This document shows positions 54,003-63,938 of a stretch of DNA of 64,000 bases, in pieces; the first letter of the stretch is position 1; the number at the start of each line of letters is the position of its first letter. The DNA comes from Methylobacterium aerolatum (lineage in GTDB: Bacteria > Pseudomonadota > Alphaproteobacteria > Rhizobiales > Beijerinckiaceae): assembly GCF_022179085.1 (NCBI RefSeq), contig NZ_BPQE01000020.1:1-64000 (forward strand), read 5' to 3'. A model generated the notes under the pieces. That model did not search any database. It was not told where the DNA came from and saw only the letters and a program-made list of their open reading frames with translations. The translations under genes and the position numbers were made by a program.

Positions 54003-54137
54003 GGTCGTCCGCCCCTAGCCAGCCCTGCTCTCCCTGCTTCGGCCGGGTCGAGCTTGAGCGTTTCCTGTCGAAGCGGCCTTAGCACGGGCGTAAGCACCGG
54101 CAAACCGATCCGACGGGGGGTTGTGGAGGAGGGGAGT

Positions 54138-54212
54138 TGGTGGACGGTGCAGGGATCGAACCTGCGACCTTTCCCGTGTGAAGGGAACGCACTACCGCTG
54201 TGCTAACCGTCC
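54138..54212 (-). tRNA. tRNA-Val (anticodon CAC)
   Basis: On the minus strand the 75-nt sequence folds as a cloverleaf: acceptor GGACGGT/ACCGTCC, D stem GCAC/GTGC, anticodon stem TTCCC/GGGAA with loop TTCACAC, T stem GCAGG/CCTGC with TTCGATC loop. CCA is encoded. Anticodon CAC reads GUG valine codons. Confidence 0.95.
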
Positions 54213-54384
54213 GTACCCGCGGCCCGCGCTGGGCGCGGACGCGAAGCGGAAGCGGGGGGCTGAGCCGCCCGGCGACCGGATGACGGGGCTTCTAGGGCCG
54301 GCGGCCCCGCGCCGTCAAGCGGGGCGGGGCCACGAACTCGCCGAGCGGTTGACAATCGACGCCCGGCGGTGCGCTCTTGCGCCC

Positions 54385-54711
54385 ATGAGCGAAGCGAAGG
54401 CGAGCCCGGTGCCGGAACAGGCCATCGGGGAAGCGCAGCGGCGGCTGCGCATCGCGATCACGTATTGCGTCCAGTGCAACTGGCTGCTCCGCTCGGCCTG
54501 GATGGCGCAGGAACTGCTCTCGACCTTCAAGGACGATCTCGGGGAGGTCGCCCTCATCCCCGCCACGGGCGGCGCCTTCCGCATCGAGGCCGACGGTGCG
54601 CTCCTGTGGGAGCGGGTGCGCGACGGGGGCTTCCCCGACGTGAAGGCGCTGAAACAGCGCGTCCGCGACCGGCTCGACCCGGCCCGCGATCTCGGCCATA
54701 TCGACCGATGA
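54385..54711 (+). CDS. SelT/SelW/SelH (Rdx) family protein
   Basis: A 108-residue thioredoxin-like protein. The redox motif is YCVQCNW (Cys28, Cys31), the Cys version of the selenocysteine CxxU in animal SelW. The second half has the family's IPATGGAFRIEADGALLWER and a DVKALKQRVRDRL helix. Probably a small cytosolic redox protein; its partner is unknown. It starts 172 bp beyond the divergent tRNA-Val gene. Confidence 0.85.
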   Translation: MSEAKASPVPEQAIGEAQRRLRIAITYCVQCNWLLRSAWMAQELLSTFKDDLGEVALIPATGGAFRIEADGALLWERVRDGGFPDVKALKQRVRDRLDPARDLGHIDR

Positions 54712-54769
54712 GGATGGACCGGAACGCCCTCGGGCGCGTCGGCTGCCCGCATCCCGGAGCGTATGGCCG

Positions 54770-56980
54770 GTGAGTCGACGAGACGACACAGAGGAAGGCC
54801 CGCCTCCGGCATCCCCGAGCCGGTCGTGGTTCGCGCGCCGATACCGCCGCTTCGGCCGGAACGGCTTCTCGACGCAGGTCTATCTCGTCGCCCTGGTGGT
54901 GGCCCTGATCGGCCCCGGCCTTCTGTTCACGGCGATCCTGCTGATGCGCTACGCCTCCGCCGAACGCGCGCGGTTCGAGCAGGATGCCCGGGAGAACGTG
55001 CGCGGCATCAGCCTGTCCCTCGACCGGGACGTGGCCGGGCTGGTCTCCGTCCTGCAGACGCTGGCGACCTCGCCCCGCCTGCGCGACGGGGATTTCGCCG
55101 CCTTCGATGCCCAGGCCCGGCTGGTGCGCGCCTCCATCGACCTCGATGTGATGCTCCGGCGGCCCAACGGCCAGGAACTCGTCAACACCGGCGTGCCGCG
55201 CGGCGGCCCGCTGCCCGTGATCGGCCTGCCCTTCGATCAGGAACTGGCCCGGGGGCAGCTCAAGGCGCTCGTCAGCGGCTACGTTCCAGGCATGTCGAGC
55301 GAGGAGGCCACCTACGCCGTGGGCGTGCCGGTGATCGTCGAGGGCGAGGTCGCCTACATCCTCAGCTTCACCGTGCCCGTCGCCCGCCTCCAGGGCATCC
55401 TCGCCCGCGAGGTCGTCCAGGGCTGGACCACCGGCATGTCCGACCGCAACGGAATTGTGATGGCGCGGCTGCCCGATCCGAGCGCGGTGGTCGGCAAGCC
55501 GCGCCTCGCCAGCCTGCGCCAGTCGCAACTGGGCACGCCCGGCGTGTGGGAGGGGATCGACAGGCAGCGGCGGCCCGTCGTGGTGGTGGAGGCCCGCTCA
55601 CGGCTGACCGGGTGGACGGTGGCGACGAGCATCCCCCAGACCATCGTGGATGCGCGGGTCCGGCGTTGGATCTGGGCCTTCTGCGGCTTCGGCCTCCTCG
55701 TCCTCGCCACCTCGTCGGTCCTGGCGGTGAGCCTGTGGGCGCGGGTCACGCGCCCCCTGCGGCTGCTCGCCGCCTCCGGCCCGGCGCTGGCACGGGGCGA
55801 GGCGATCCCGCCGGTGCCGTCGCCGGTCCACGAGATCCAGCGCCTCGGCACGGTGCTCTCCGACGCGTCGCTGCGCATCCGCACCCGCGAGGGCGAGCGC
55901 GACCGGGCCCTGGCCGAGACCAAGCGCGGCCTCTCGGCCCTGAAGGAGAGCGAGGCGCGGTTCCGGCACATGGCCGATTCCGCCCCGGCGCTGATCTGGA
56001 TGACGGACGAGACCGGCGAGGTCAGCTTCGCGAATCTCCATTTCGACCATCTCTTCGGGATGCCGGCGGAGGCGCTCGCAGACGCGGGCTGGGAGCGGAT
56101 CGTCCACCCGGACGACCTCGACGCCTTCCGCGCCACCTTCGACCGGGCCTTCGCCGCGCGGGGGCCGTTCCGCACCGAGACGCGGGTCATCGACCGGACG
56201 GGCGCCGTGCGCTGGCTGCGCTGCGAGGGCGTGCCGCGCCTCGACGACGACCAGCGCTTCCTCGGCTACACCGGCTGCAACGTCGACATCACCGATGCGA
56301 AGCTGGCGGAGGAGCACCTGCTCCTGCTCATCCACGAGTTGAATCATCGGGTGAAAAACACCCTGGCGACTGTGCAGTCCATCGCCGTCCAGTCCCTGCG
56401 CGGGCTCGACGGGCCCGAGGCGGAGATCGCCCGGTCCGCCTTCGAGGCGCGGCTGCTGGCCCTCGCCCGCGTCCACGACGTGCTGACCAGGGAAAGCTGG
56501 GACGGGGCGGAGCTCTCCGCCGTGGTGGCCGACGCGATCCGCCCCCTCGACGCGGCCGGCGACGCGCCCTCCCGTTTCCGGGTTGAGGGACCGCCCCTGC
56601 GGCTGTCGCCGCGGCTCGCGCTGTCCATCGCCATGGCGCTGCACGAGTTGGGGACGAACGCCGTGAAGTACGGCGCCCTCTCCAACGAGGCGGGGACCAT
56701 CGTCATCGCCTGGTCGATCCGCCGCGGCGAACAGACCACCCTCAACCTCCGCTGGGAAGAGCGCGGAGGCCCCCCGGTGAAGAAGCCGACCCGCACCGGC
56801 TTCGGCTCCCGCCTGATCGAGCGCAGCTTGGCGCGCGAACTCGCGGGCGAGGTCGTCCTGTCCTACGAGCCGGGCGGGGTCGTCTGCACCATCGACGCGC
56901 CCGTGCCGCCGCCGGGCCTGCTGGAGCGCAAGACCGCCGCCGCGCCCACGCGCATCGCGCCGCTGCCGCTGGCGGGGTAG
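54770..56980 (+). CDS. HWE-family sensor histidine kinase
   Basis: A 736-residue membrane sensor with a GTG start. Order: helix 1 (about 38-62), extracytoplasmic sensor domain (about 63-300), helix 2 (about 303-325), HAMP-like linker, PAS domain (about 395-510), then the kinase. Phosphoacceptor His526 lies in ELNHRVKNTLATVQ. Asn630 sits in the N-box HELGTNAVKYGALS, and LRWEERGGP supplies the WxE element. No response regulator is adjacent, so the partner must be elsewhere; HWE kinases often feed the alphaproteobacterial general stress response. Confidence 0.9.
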   Translation: MSRRDDTEEGPPPASPSRSWFARRYRRFGRNGFSTQVYLVALVVALIGPGLLFTAILLMRYASAERARFEQDARENVRGISLSLDRDVAGLVSVLQTLATSPRLRDGDFAAFDAQARLVRASIDLDVMLRRPNGQELVNTGVPRGGPLPVIGLPFDQELARGQLKALVSGYVPGMSSEEATYAVGVPVIVEGEVAYILSFTVPVARLQGILAREVVQGWTTGMSDRNGIVMARLPDPSAVVGKPRLASLRQSQLGTPGVWEGIDRQRRPVVVVEARSRLTGWTVATSIPQTIVDARVRRWIWAFCGFGLLVLATSSVLAVSLWARVTRPLRLLAASGPALARGEAIPPVPSPVHEIQRLGTVLSDASLRIRTREGERDRALAETKRGLSALKESEARFRHMADSAPALIWMTDETGEVSFANLHFDHLFGMPAEALADAGWERIVHPDDLDAFRATFDRAFAARGPFRTETRVIDRTGAVRWLRCEGVPRLDDDQRFLGYTGCNVDITDAKLAEEHLLLLIHELNHRVKNTLATVQSIAVQSLRGLDGPEAEIARSAFEARLLALARVHDVLTRESWDGAELSAVVADAIRPLDAAGDAPSRFRVEGPPLRLSPRLALSIAMALHELGTNAVKYGALSNEAGTIVIAWSIRRGEQTTLNLRWEERGGPPVKKPTRTGFGSRLIERSLARELAGEVVLSYEPGGVVCTIDAPVPPPGLLERKTAAAPTRIAPLPLAG

Positions 56981-57060
56981 GATGTTTAGCGAAGAGGGAG
57001 TGGCGAACAGCGAATCGTTTGGGGTTCACATGCCCAGCAATGTCAGACTCGCTACTCGCT

Positions 57061-58218
57061 TCAGTGATACGGGTCCGCCGCGTCCCGCAGACCGTCGCCG
57101 ACGAAGTTGAAGGCCAGCACCGTCACGAGCACAGGCACAACCGGCAGGAGCAGCCAGGGATAGAGCTGCACGGCTGCGAGATTCTGCGCGTCGTTGAGGA
57201 GCACGCCCCAACTCGTCACGGGCGGGCGCAGGCCGAGGCCGAGGAAGGAGAGGGCGGTCTCGCCGAGGATCATCGTCGGGATCGACAGGGTCGCCGAGGC
57301 GATCAGGTGGCTCATGAAGTTGGGGATCAGGTGGCGGGCGATCAGACGGGACGGCGAGGCCCCCATCAGTTCGGCCGCCTGGACGAAATCCTCCTCGCGC
57401 AGGGCGAGCAGCTTGCCGCGCACCGCCCGCGCCAGCCCGGGCCAGTCGAGGAGGCCGAGGATCACCGTGATCCCGAAGAAGATCAGCAACGGGCTCCAGT
57501 TCGGCGGCAGGGCGGCCGACAGGGCGAGCCACAGGGGCAACTCTGGAATCGAGCGGACCAGTTCGATCAGGCGCTGCACGGCGGCGTCCGCCCAGCCGCC
57601 GAAATAGCCGGCGATGCCGCCGAAGAGCATCCCCAGCACGAAGGAGATCGCCACCCCCACGAGCCCGATCGTGAGGGAGATGCGCGTGCCGTAGACGATC
57701 CGCGAGAACAGGTCCCGGCCCAGCCGGTCGGTTCCGAGGAGGAACAGCGTGCCGCCCTCCGGCGGACAGACGAGGTGGATGTCGGAATGGATGAGACCCA
57801 TCCAGTCGTAACCGTCGCCCCGGCACAGGAAGCGCAGGGGCTGCGGGGCGCCGGTGTCGCTCCGGTAGTCCCGCCGGAACGTGTCCATGTCGAGGTGCGA
57901 CTTGTACGGATAGACGAAGAGACCGGCGAAACGCCCCTCGTGGAACAGGTGGACGCCCTGCGGCGGGGCGTAGAGGAAGTCGCCGTCGCGCCGCGCCTGT
58001 CCGTAGGGGGCGATCATCTCAACGAAGGGGATGAGGGCGTAGAGGCCGAGGAGAATCGCCGCGAAGACCGTGGCGAGGCGATGCTTCAGGAACTTCCGGC
58101 CGATGAGGCGCCACGCCGAGGCGGAGCCGGCGGGGGTGTCCCTCACCTCGTCCGGCACGAAGGGCGAGGGATCGACGAAGTGGCGCGGTTCGCCCGTTTC
58201 GAAGGCCGGGCGGTTCAT
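57061..58218 (-). CDS. yejE: Peptide ABC transporter permease YejE
   Basis: A 385-residue inner-membrane permease. The N-terminal soluble extension and a long loop (about 80-160, with DYRSDTGAPQPL) are typical of YejE. The permease EAA motif region reads AAELMGASPSRLIARHLIPN. Six helices. Last gene of the operon; its start overlaps the end of yejB. Confidence 0.93.
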   Translation of the reverse strand: MNRPAFETGEPRHFVDPSPFVPDEVRDTPAGSASAWRLIGRKFLKHRLATVFAAILLGLYALIPFVEMIAPYGQARRDGDFLYAPPQGVHLFHEGRFAGLFVYPYKSHLDMDTFRRDYRSDTGAPQPLRFLCRGDGYDWMGLIHSDIHLVCPPEGGTLFLLGTDRLGRDLFSRIVYGTRISLTIGLVGVAISFVLGMLFGGIAGYFGGWADAAVQRLIELVRSIPELPLWLALSAALPPNWSPLLIFFGITVILGLLDWPGLARAVRGKLLALREEDFVQAAELMGASPSRLIARHLIPNFMSHLIASATLSIPTMILGETALSFLGLGLRPPVTSWGVLLNDAQNLAAVQLYPWLLLPVVPVLVTVLAFNFVGDGLRDAADPYH

Positions 58219-59231
58219 CGCAGGCCCATGCGGATGCGCGGATCAAGCCAGACCAAGGTGAGATCGGAGATCAGCATCCCGACGACGGTCAGGGAGGCGA
58301 CGAACATCAGGATGAAGCCCGCCATGAACTGGTCCTGGTTGCGCAGGGCCTCCAGCAGCAGCGGGCCGACCGTCGGCAGGCTCAGCACCAGCGAGACCAG
58401 CACCGAGCCCGAGACGAGGTGCGGCAACAGGTTGCCGATATCCGCCACGAAGGGGTTCAGGGACATCCGGAACGGGTATTTTAGCAGGGCGCGGGTCGGC
58501 GGCAGGCCCTTGGCGCGGGCGGTGACGGTGTAGGGCTTGGCCAACTCGTCGAGGAGGTTCGCCCGCATCCGGCGAATCATCGCGGCGGTGCCGCCGAGCC
58601 CGATCACAAGCGTCGGCACAACGAGGTGGGCCAGCAGGGAGCGGATCTTCTCCCCGTCCCAGGGCCGGTTGGTGAGGCTCGATTCGTAGAGCCCGCCGAT
58701 GGAGAGGCCGAACCAGCGGTTGGCGTAGAAGAGCAGGATCAGCGCCAGCAGGAAGCCCGGCACGGCGAGGCCGACATAGCCGAGCAGGGTCACCACCGCG
58801 TCGCCTGCCGTGTGCCGGTGGGTGGCGGAGTAGATCGCCGCCGGGATGGCCACGAGGTGGACGAAGATCACCGCCGTGAGGTTGACGAGCAACGTCAGCC
58901 ATAGGGCGTCGCCGACCACGTCGGCCACCGGCTTGTCGTACTCGAAGGACCAGCCCCAATCGCCCTGGAGCAGGCCGGAGAAGCCCCCCGGCCCAGGCAT
59001 CAGCCCGACCCACATCAGGTATTGCTGCCAGACCGGCCGGTCGATCCCGTATTGGCGGATCAGCAACTCGGCCTTGGCGATGGAGCCCGCATCGCCCGTG
59101 GCGCGCAGTTCCATGATCCGGTTGGTCAGGTAGTCGCCCGGCGGCAGCTTGATGACGAAGAAGACCAGGGCGGAGATGACGAGCAGCGTCACCGCCATCG
59201 TCAGCACGCGCCGGAGGATCGCGGGGATCAT
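58215..59231 (-). CDS. yejB: Peptide ABC transporter permease YejB
   Basis: A 338-residue permease with six helices. ARAKGLPPTRALLKYPFR is the EAA loop. The long periplasmic loop after helix 1 contains YGIDRPVWQQYL. The ATG at 59231 overlaps the yejA stop (ATGA). In E. coli this system imports peptides and the antibiotic microcin C. Confidence 0.93.
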   Translation of the reverse strand: MIPAILRRVLTMAVTLLVISALVFFVIKLPPGDYLTNRIMELRATGDAGSIAKAELLIRQYGIDRPVWQQYLMWVGLMPGPGGFSGLLQGDWGWSFEYDKPVADVVGDALWLTLLVNLTAVIFVHLVAIPAAIYSATHRHTAGDAVVTLLGYVGLAVPGFLLALILLFYANRWFGLSIGGLYESSLTNRPWDGEKIRSLLAHLVVPTLVIGLGGTAAMIRRMRANLLDELAKPYTVTARAKGLPPTRALLKYPFRMSLNPFVADIGNLLPHLVSGSVLVSLVLSLPTVGPLLLEALRNQDQFMAGFILMFVASLTVVGMLISDLTLVWLDPRIRMGLR

Positions 59232-61111
59232 CGGGCCTCCGCCCGGGCTTCGGGCGCCTCGCCCCAGAAGAGTTCGTCGAGGCGCTGGACGCCGATCATC
59301 GCCGTGGGTTCCCAGGAATAGAGGGCGCGGACGGGAAGATTGACGAGCCGGTCGGCGGCGACGACCGGCTGCAGCGCGCCCGCCACGGTGCCGATGGTCC
59401 AGGTGTTGCGGGCGTGGTTCATCAGCATCTCGCGCCAGATCTCGCCCTGTCGGGCGGCATCGTCCGTCGCGCGCCACTCTCGGTCGAGGTCGAGGAGGCG
59501 CTGCGCCTCCGGCATGTCGCAGGGCTCACCGCTCTTGCCGCGGCTCGTGGCGTTCATGGACCAGCGCGGCCAGGAATAATGGTCCGGCTGGGCCGGGCTC
59601 AGGCCCGTCGGCGGCATGATCGCGGTGGGCACCGCGAGGTCGAGCCCCTGCGCGGCCACCATCACCGTCAGCCCCGCCAGTGAGCGGCGCCCCAGGTTGG
59701 TGCGCTCCTGCGGCTTGGTGACGAGGCGGATGCCGACCTCCCGCCAGAACTCGCCGATGAGGGTCAGCGCGTCGAGGATCTCACCCGCCTCGCCGTCGCT
59801 CTCCACCACGATCTCCAGGGGTCGCCCGTCGGCCATCAGGCGGATGCCCGAGCCGTCACGGTTGGTGAGCCCGATGGCGTCGAGGAGGCGGGACGCTTCC
59901 GCGAGATCGTAGGCGGCGTTGAGGGTGCGGTACTCGGGGGCGAACAGGGGGCTCTCGGGCAGGATCGTGTTGTTGCCCTCCGCGCCGAGCCCGAAGAGCA
60001 GCGTGTTGTTGAGGGTGCGCCGGTCGATCGCCCTGGACAGCGCGTGACGGAACCGGATGTCCCGGTTAAGGACGCGCCACGCGGGGTCCAGCGTCGTCAG
60101 GTTCGGGTAGAGGGCCACCTCCGACCCGCGGCCCAGCGGCCAGAGGTTGGTGCGGTAGTGGTGGACCTTCTCGCCCTCCTTGAGGCTCGGGATGTCCGGC
60201 ATGGTCAGTCCCCGGAACATCAGGTCGGCCTCGCCCGCGTTGGTCTTGGCCACGAGGAGCCCGGTCGAGGCCACGTCCATGACGATGCGGTCGATGTAGG
60301 GCAGCTGCGTCCCGGCCGTGTCGACGCGGTGGTAGGAGTGGTTGCGCTCGAAGGCGAAGCGCGTCGCCGGGGAGCGGGTTCTGGGAACCCAGCCCTGGAG
60401 GGTCGGGCAATCGGGGTTCATCAGCTCGTAGTTGTCGTCGAGCTTGTTGTGCAGGGCCGCCCAGCTGCGGACCTTGGCGGCCTTCGCCTTGGCCTCGGCG
60501 GCCTCCTTGCCGACGTAGCGGGGATGGTACGGCTTCAGGTAATGCGCCGGCCGATAGATCAGCGGATCGCGGGGGGCGGCGAGCGCCGGCAGGAACATCG
60601 GGTTCGGGCGGTCCCAGCTGTAGCGGATCGTGCGCGCGTCGGGGAACTCGACCCTGGGCGGCTTGCCGTCCACCAGCAGGAACATCGGCGGCCCCTCGGG
60701 GCTCAGCTCCTTCTGGTTGGCGACGTCCTCCCACCAGTAGCGGAAATCCTCGCTGGTGAAAGGATGCCCGTCCGACCAGCGGTGTCCCTCTCGCAGGGTG
60801 AAGGTGAAGCGCCCGCCCTCGACCTCGTAGCGCTCCAGCACGTCGGCCTGCAGGGCGAGGGAGGCGTCGTAGCCGACGAGGCGGGTGTACCCGTAGACGG
60901 AGAGGTAGCGCACGTCCCGCGCCTTCGCGATCAGCGTGCGGATCGTCCCTCCGGCCTTGCCGACGCGGCGCCCGTGGGCGGCGAGGTCGGCGACGAAGGG
61001 CGTGGTCGGCGGCGCGGGGGCGTCCTCGGCGAGCGCCCGGCGGGGGAGGAGAGGCGTGGCCGCGAGGGCCGCCAGGAGCGCGCGGCGGGAGATGACGGTC
61101 GCCTCCCTCAC
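59228..61111 (-). CDS. yejA: Peptide ABC transporter substrate-binding protein YejA
   Basis: About 627 residues of the SBP family 5 type. I place the start at GTG 61111, just before a twin-arginine-like signal (SRRALLAALAATPLLPRRALA). The frame stays open another 40 codons to a GTG overlapping the upstream stop, but that part is a Pro/Gly-rich repeat-like leader. Body motifs are FTLREGHRWSDGHPFTSEDF, INRDIRFR-type RDIRFRHALSRAIDR and NLGRRS. It delivers oligopeptides to YejBE. Confidence 0.9.
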   Translation of the reverse strand: MREATVISRRALLAALAATPLLPRRALAEDAPAPPTTPFVADLAAHGRRVGKAGGTIRTLIAKARDVRYLSVYGYTRLVGYDASLALQADVLERYEVEGGRFTFTLREGHRWSDGHPFTSEDFRYWWEDVANQKELSPEGPPMFLLVDGKPPRVEFPDARTIRYSWDRPNPMFLPALAAPRDPLIYRPAHYLKPYHPRYVGKEAAEAKAKAAKVRSWAALHNKLDDNYELMNPDCPTLQGWVPRTRSPATRFAFERNHSYHRVDTAGTQLPYIDRIVMDVASTGLLVAKTNAGEADLMFRGLTMPDIPSLKEGEKVHHYRTNLWPLGRGSEVALYPNLTTLDPAWRVLNRDIRFRHALSRAIDRRTLNNTLLFGLGAEGNNTILPESPLFAPEYRTLNAAYDLAEASRLLDAIGLTNRDGSGIRLMADGRPLEIVVESDGEAGEILDALTLIGEFWREVGIRLVTKPQERTNLGRRSLAGLTVMVAAQGLDLAVPTAIMPPTGLSPAQPDHYSWPRWSMNATSRGKSGEPCDMPEAQRLLDLDREWRATDDAARQGEIWREMLMNHARNTWTIGTVAGALQPVVAADRLVNLPVRALYSWEPTAMIGVQRLDELFWGEAPEARAEAR

Positions 61112-61230
61112 CCGTGTGGGGATGGGTAGGGGTGGTGCAGGAGGCACCGCCACGCCCCATCCTGAATCACCCCCACCTCCGGCTCCTCTCCACAAGGGGG
61201 AGGAGGGCAGGTCGCGCTCCTTGTCCGTCA
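61112..61230. repeat. Repeat-like leader before yejA
   Basis: GC-rich sequence with two related inverted blocks: CTCACCCGTGTGGGGATGGG (its left end lies at 61108) and CTCCTCTCCACAAGGGGG further right. Composition resembles dispersed intergenic repeats of Hyphomicrobiales rather than a gene. It is open in the yejA frame, which confuses start choice. Confidence 0.4.
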
Positions 61231-62097
61231 CGGCCCACCCTCCTGCAACGCCACGTAGGTCAGCCGGGCCGGCGAGTAGCCGGTGGCGCGGTGCAGGTCG
61301 TCGAAGGGGTGCGAGCGGGCGATGAGCGAGGCAGCCCGCCGGGCCAGTTCGTCGCCGGCGGGCTGCTCGAAGGGGCGGCCGTTGCGGGTCCAGCGGATCG
61401 GCTCGGGGTCGCCGTCGAGGGATGTGATCATCGCGATGGTCGGATGAGCCGGACCGCCGTGGGAATGGATGCGGTGGGCGGGCACGTCGTCGTCGAACAG
61501 CAGCCGCGTGATCCCGCGCCCGTGCGCCTCCACCACGCGCCGGGCCTGGGAGACGTGGTCGTCGAAGAAGGCCACCGTCGCGGCGGGATCGAGCCTCGAC
61601 CAGTCGGCCCGCGACCAGTCCTCCCGGCTGTAGCGGGCGCGGGCGTCGCGGTATTGCAGGCCGGACAGGTCCGGGTCGTGGCAGAAGATCGCCGCCTCGG
61701 GACACGCCTGCCGGATGATCCAGGTCGTGAGGCCGCGGAACACGCCGGACTCGATCACGAAACGCGGCTTCAGCACCCGCATCGCAACGTAGAGTTGCAG
61801 CGCGCCGTTGAAGCCGCTGCCGCCCCGGCGCTGGCGCACGGGCGCGGTGGGAATCAGGTGCCAGAAGGTCTCGGTGAGCGCGCGGATGTCCGCGTCCGGT
61901 GTCAGCCCGCTCGCCGCGAGGTCGGCCGAGAGGCTGTCCGCCGCCGCGTCGAGGAGGCGGGCCACCTCGCGCGGGGAGGTCGGGCGGTGGGTCCAGTCCG
62001 GCGCGGCGGGGACGAGATCGTAGCCGAGACGGTCGAAGAGCGGCCCGAGCACCTTCCGGCGCAAGCGTTCGAGGACGACGGGCGGGCGCGGCTGCAT
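61228..62097 (-). CDS. Class I methyltransferase-like or CmcI-type protein, unknown function
   Basis: A 289-residue soluble protein overlapping yejF at its start (ATGA). The core shows a Rossmann-like strand and glycine loop (FVIESGVFRGLTTWII) followed by an acidic strand end (IFCHDPDL), as in S-adenosylmethionine-binding folds. LDPAATVAFFDDH and LLFDDDVPAHRIHSHGG give further acidic/His residues that could bind metal. No close family is recognised. Lying between yejF and yejA, it may act on the imported peptide or be a passenger. Confidence 0.65.
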   Translation of the reverse strand: MQPRPPVVLERLRRKVLGPLFDRLGYDLVPAAPDWTHRPTSPREVARLLDAAADSLSADLAASGLTPDADIRALTETFWHLIPTAPVRQRRGGSGFNGALQLYVAMRVLKPRFVIESGVFRGLTTWIIRQACPEAAIFCHDPDLSGLQYRDARARYSREDWSRADWSRLDPAATVAFFDDHVSQARRVVEAHGRGITRLLFDDDVPAHRIHSHGGPAHPTIAMITSLDGDPEPIRWTRNGRPFEQPAGDELARRAASLIARSHPFDDLHRATGYSPARLTYVALQEGGP

Positions 62098-63938
62098 CAG
62101 GCGGCCCTCCGGGCGTCGGCCGCCGTGTGGCGGACCCAATGCCCCCCCTCGATCTCCACCATCGCGCCGGTCTCGTCGGGGGCGAGGCGGAAAGGCGCCT
62201 CCCAGCGGGAGGGATCGGACGCCTCGCCCGTCACCGCCGCCATGTCGAGGGGGTGGTCGAGGCTAGGGTCGGGCACGGCGGCGAGGAGCGCCCGCGTGTA
62301 GGGATGGACCGGGTGCCGGAACAGGGCGGCCCGGGGCGCCTCCTCCACGATCCGGCCCCGGCACATCACGCTGATCGTATCCGCCATGTAGTCGATCACC
62401 GCGAGGTTGTGGGACACGATGAGGTAGGACAGGCCGAGCGCCGTCTGCAGATCCTTCAACAGGTTGAGGATCTGCGCCTGGACCGAGACGTCCAGCGCCG
62501 AGACCGGCTCGTCGAGCACGAGGAGGCGGGGCTCCAGCGCCAGGGCGCGGGCGATGCCGATGCGCTGGCGCTGGCCGCCGGAGAAGGCGTGCGGATAGCG
62601 GGACAGGGCGCCCGCCTCCAGCCCGACCATCGCCATCAGCTCGCGGCAGCGGCGGCGGCGCTCCTCGTGCGCCACGCCGTGGATCTCCATCGGCTCCGAC
62701 AGGATCTGCCGCACGGTCATGCGGGGATCGAGGGAGGCGTAGGGGTCCTGGAAGACGAACTGCACCGTGCGGCGGTAGGCGAACAGTGCCTCGCCGGAGA
62801 AGGCGTGGACATCCTGCGGGCCGGCGCCGCCGTCGAACAGGATGCGGCCCGCATCGGGGGCCAGCGCCCGCATGACCATCTTCGAGACAGTGGTCTTGCC
62901 CGAGCCCGATTCGCCGACGAGGCCCAGCGTCCGTCCGCCTTCGAGGCGCAGCGACACGTCCGCCACCGCCCGCACCGTACGGGGCTTGGCGAAGAGGCGC
63001 CCGGCGCGCAGCGTGAAGGTCTTGCTCACGCCCTCGACGGCGAGGATCGGCCCGGCGAGGCGCGGCGCCTCCCGCTGCGGCGGGATCTCGGCCTTCGCCG
63101 GGCGGATCGGCGTCAGGCGCTCGCCGGGCGCCATGTCGAAGCGCGGCACCGCCTCGATCAGGGCCTTGAGGTAGGGATGACCGGGGTGGCGCATCACCAC
63201 GTCTTTCGGGCCAGCCTCCACGAGCCGACCCCGGTAGAGCACGGCGACCTCGTGGGCGATGTTGGCGACGACGCCGAGGTCGTGGGTGATGAGCAGGATC
63301 GCCATGCCGGTCTCGTCCTGCAACCGGTTGAGCAGGGCGAGGATCTGCGCCTGGGTCGTCACGTCGAGGGCGGTGGTCGGCTCGTCGGCGACGAGGAGGG
63401 CGGGCTTCAGGATCAGGGCCATGGCGATCATCGCCCGCTGGCGCAGGCCGCCGGACAGCTCGAACGGGTAGGTCTTGAGCGCCCGCTTCGGATCGGGGAA
63501 GCCGACGCGCGCCAGCGCTTCCTCGGTCCGGGCGTCGCTCTCGCGCCGGTCGGCGCCGGTATGGATGCGCAGGGCCTCGCCGATCTGGTCGCCCACCGTG
63601 TGGAGGGGCGAGAGGCAGGTCATGGGCTCCTGGAAGATCATCGCGATCTTCCGGCCCCGGATCGCCTGGATCGCCGGGCCTTCCTCGGGCAGGCGGGCGA
63701 GGTCGACGGTTTCGCCGTCGGCGCCGAACAGCATCTGTCCGCGGGTGATCTCCGCCGACCGGGGCAGGATGCGCAGGATGGCCTGCGCCGTCACCGACTT
63801 GCCGGAGCCGGATTCGCCCACCAGCGCCAGGGTCCGGCCGCGGGGGATGTCGAGGGACAGGCCGTGCAGGGCCTCGAACCGGCCCGCTTCGGTGCGGAAG
63901 GCGACGGCAAGGTCGCGGATCGACAGGAGCGCGCTCAC
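62097..63938 (-). CDS. yejF: Peptide ABC transporter ATP-binding protein YejF (two ATPase domains)
   Basis: A 613-residue fusion of two ATPase domains. Domain 1 (about 1-260) has [17 protein letters not shown] and LLVADEPT. Domain 2 (about 300-560) has [17 protein letters not shown] and LLVLDEPV. Each ends with the oligopeptide-family zone ([20 protein letters not shown]). It powers YejBE. First gene of the operon; its promoter should lie at or just past the right edge of the window. Confidence 0.95.
   Translation of the reverse strand: MSALLSIRDLAVAFRTEAGRFEALHGLSLDIPRGRTLALVGESGSGKSVTAQAILRILPRSAEITRGQMLFGADGETVDLARLPEEGPAIQAIRGRKIAMIFQEPMTCLSPLHTVGDQIGEALRIHTGADRRESDARTEEALARVGFPDPKRALKTYPFELSGGLRQRAMIAMALILKPALLVADEPTTALDVTTQAQILALLNRLQDETGMAILLITHDLGVVANIAHEVAVLYRGRLVEAGPKDVVMRHPGHPYLKALIEAVPRFDMAPGERLTPIRPAKAEIPPQREAPRLAGPILAVEGVSKTFTLRAGRLFAKPRTVRAVADVSLRLEGGRTLGLVGESGSGKTTVSKMVMRALAPDAGRILFDGGAGPQDVHAFSGEALFAYRRTVQFVFQDPYASLDPRMTVRQILSEPMEIHGVAHEERRRRCRELMAMVGLEAGALSRYPHAFSGGQRQRIGIARALALEPRLLVLDEPVSALDVSVQAQILNLLKDLQTALGLSYLIVSHNLAVIDYMADTISVMCRGRIVEEAPRAALFRHPVHPYTRALLAAVPDPSLDHPLDMAAVTGEASDPSRWEAPFRLAPDETGAMVEIEGGHWVRHTAADARRAA

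Noticed and set aside
56981-57060. Repeat with GCGAA/TTCGC elements between the HWE kinase and yejE
   Set aside because: Short and imperfect; could be chance in this composition, with no second copy seen in the window.
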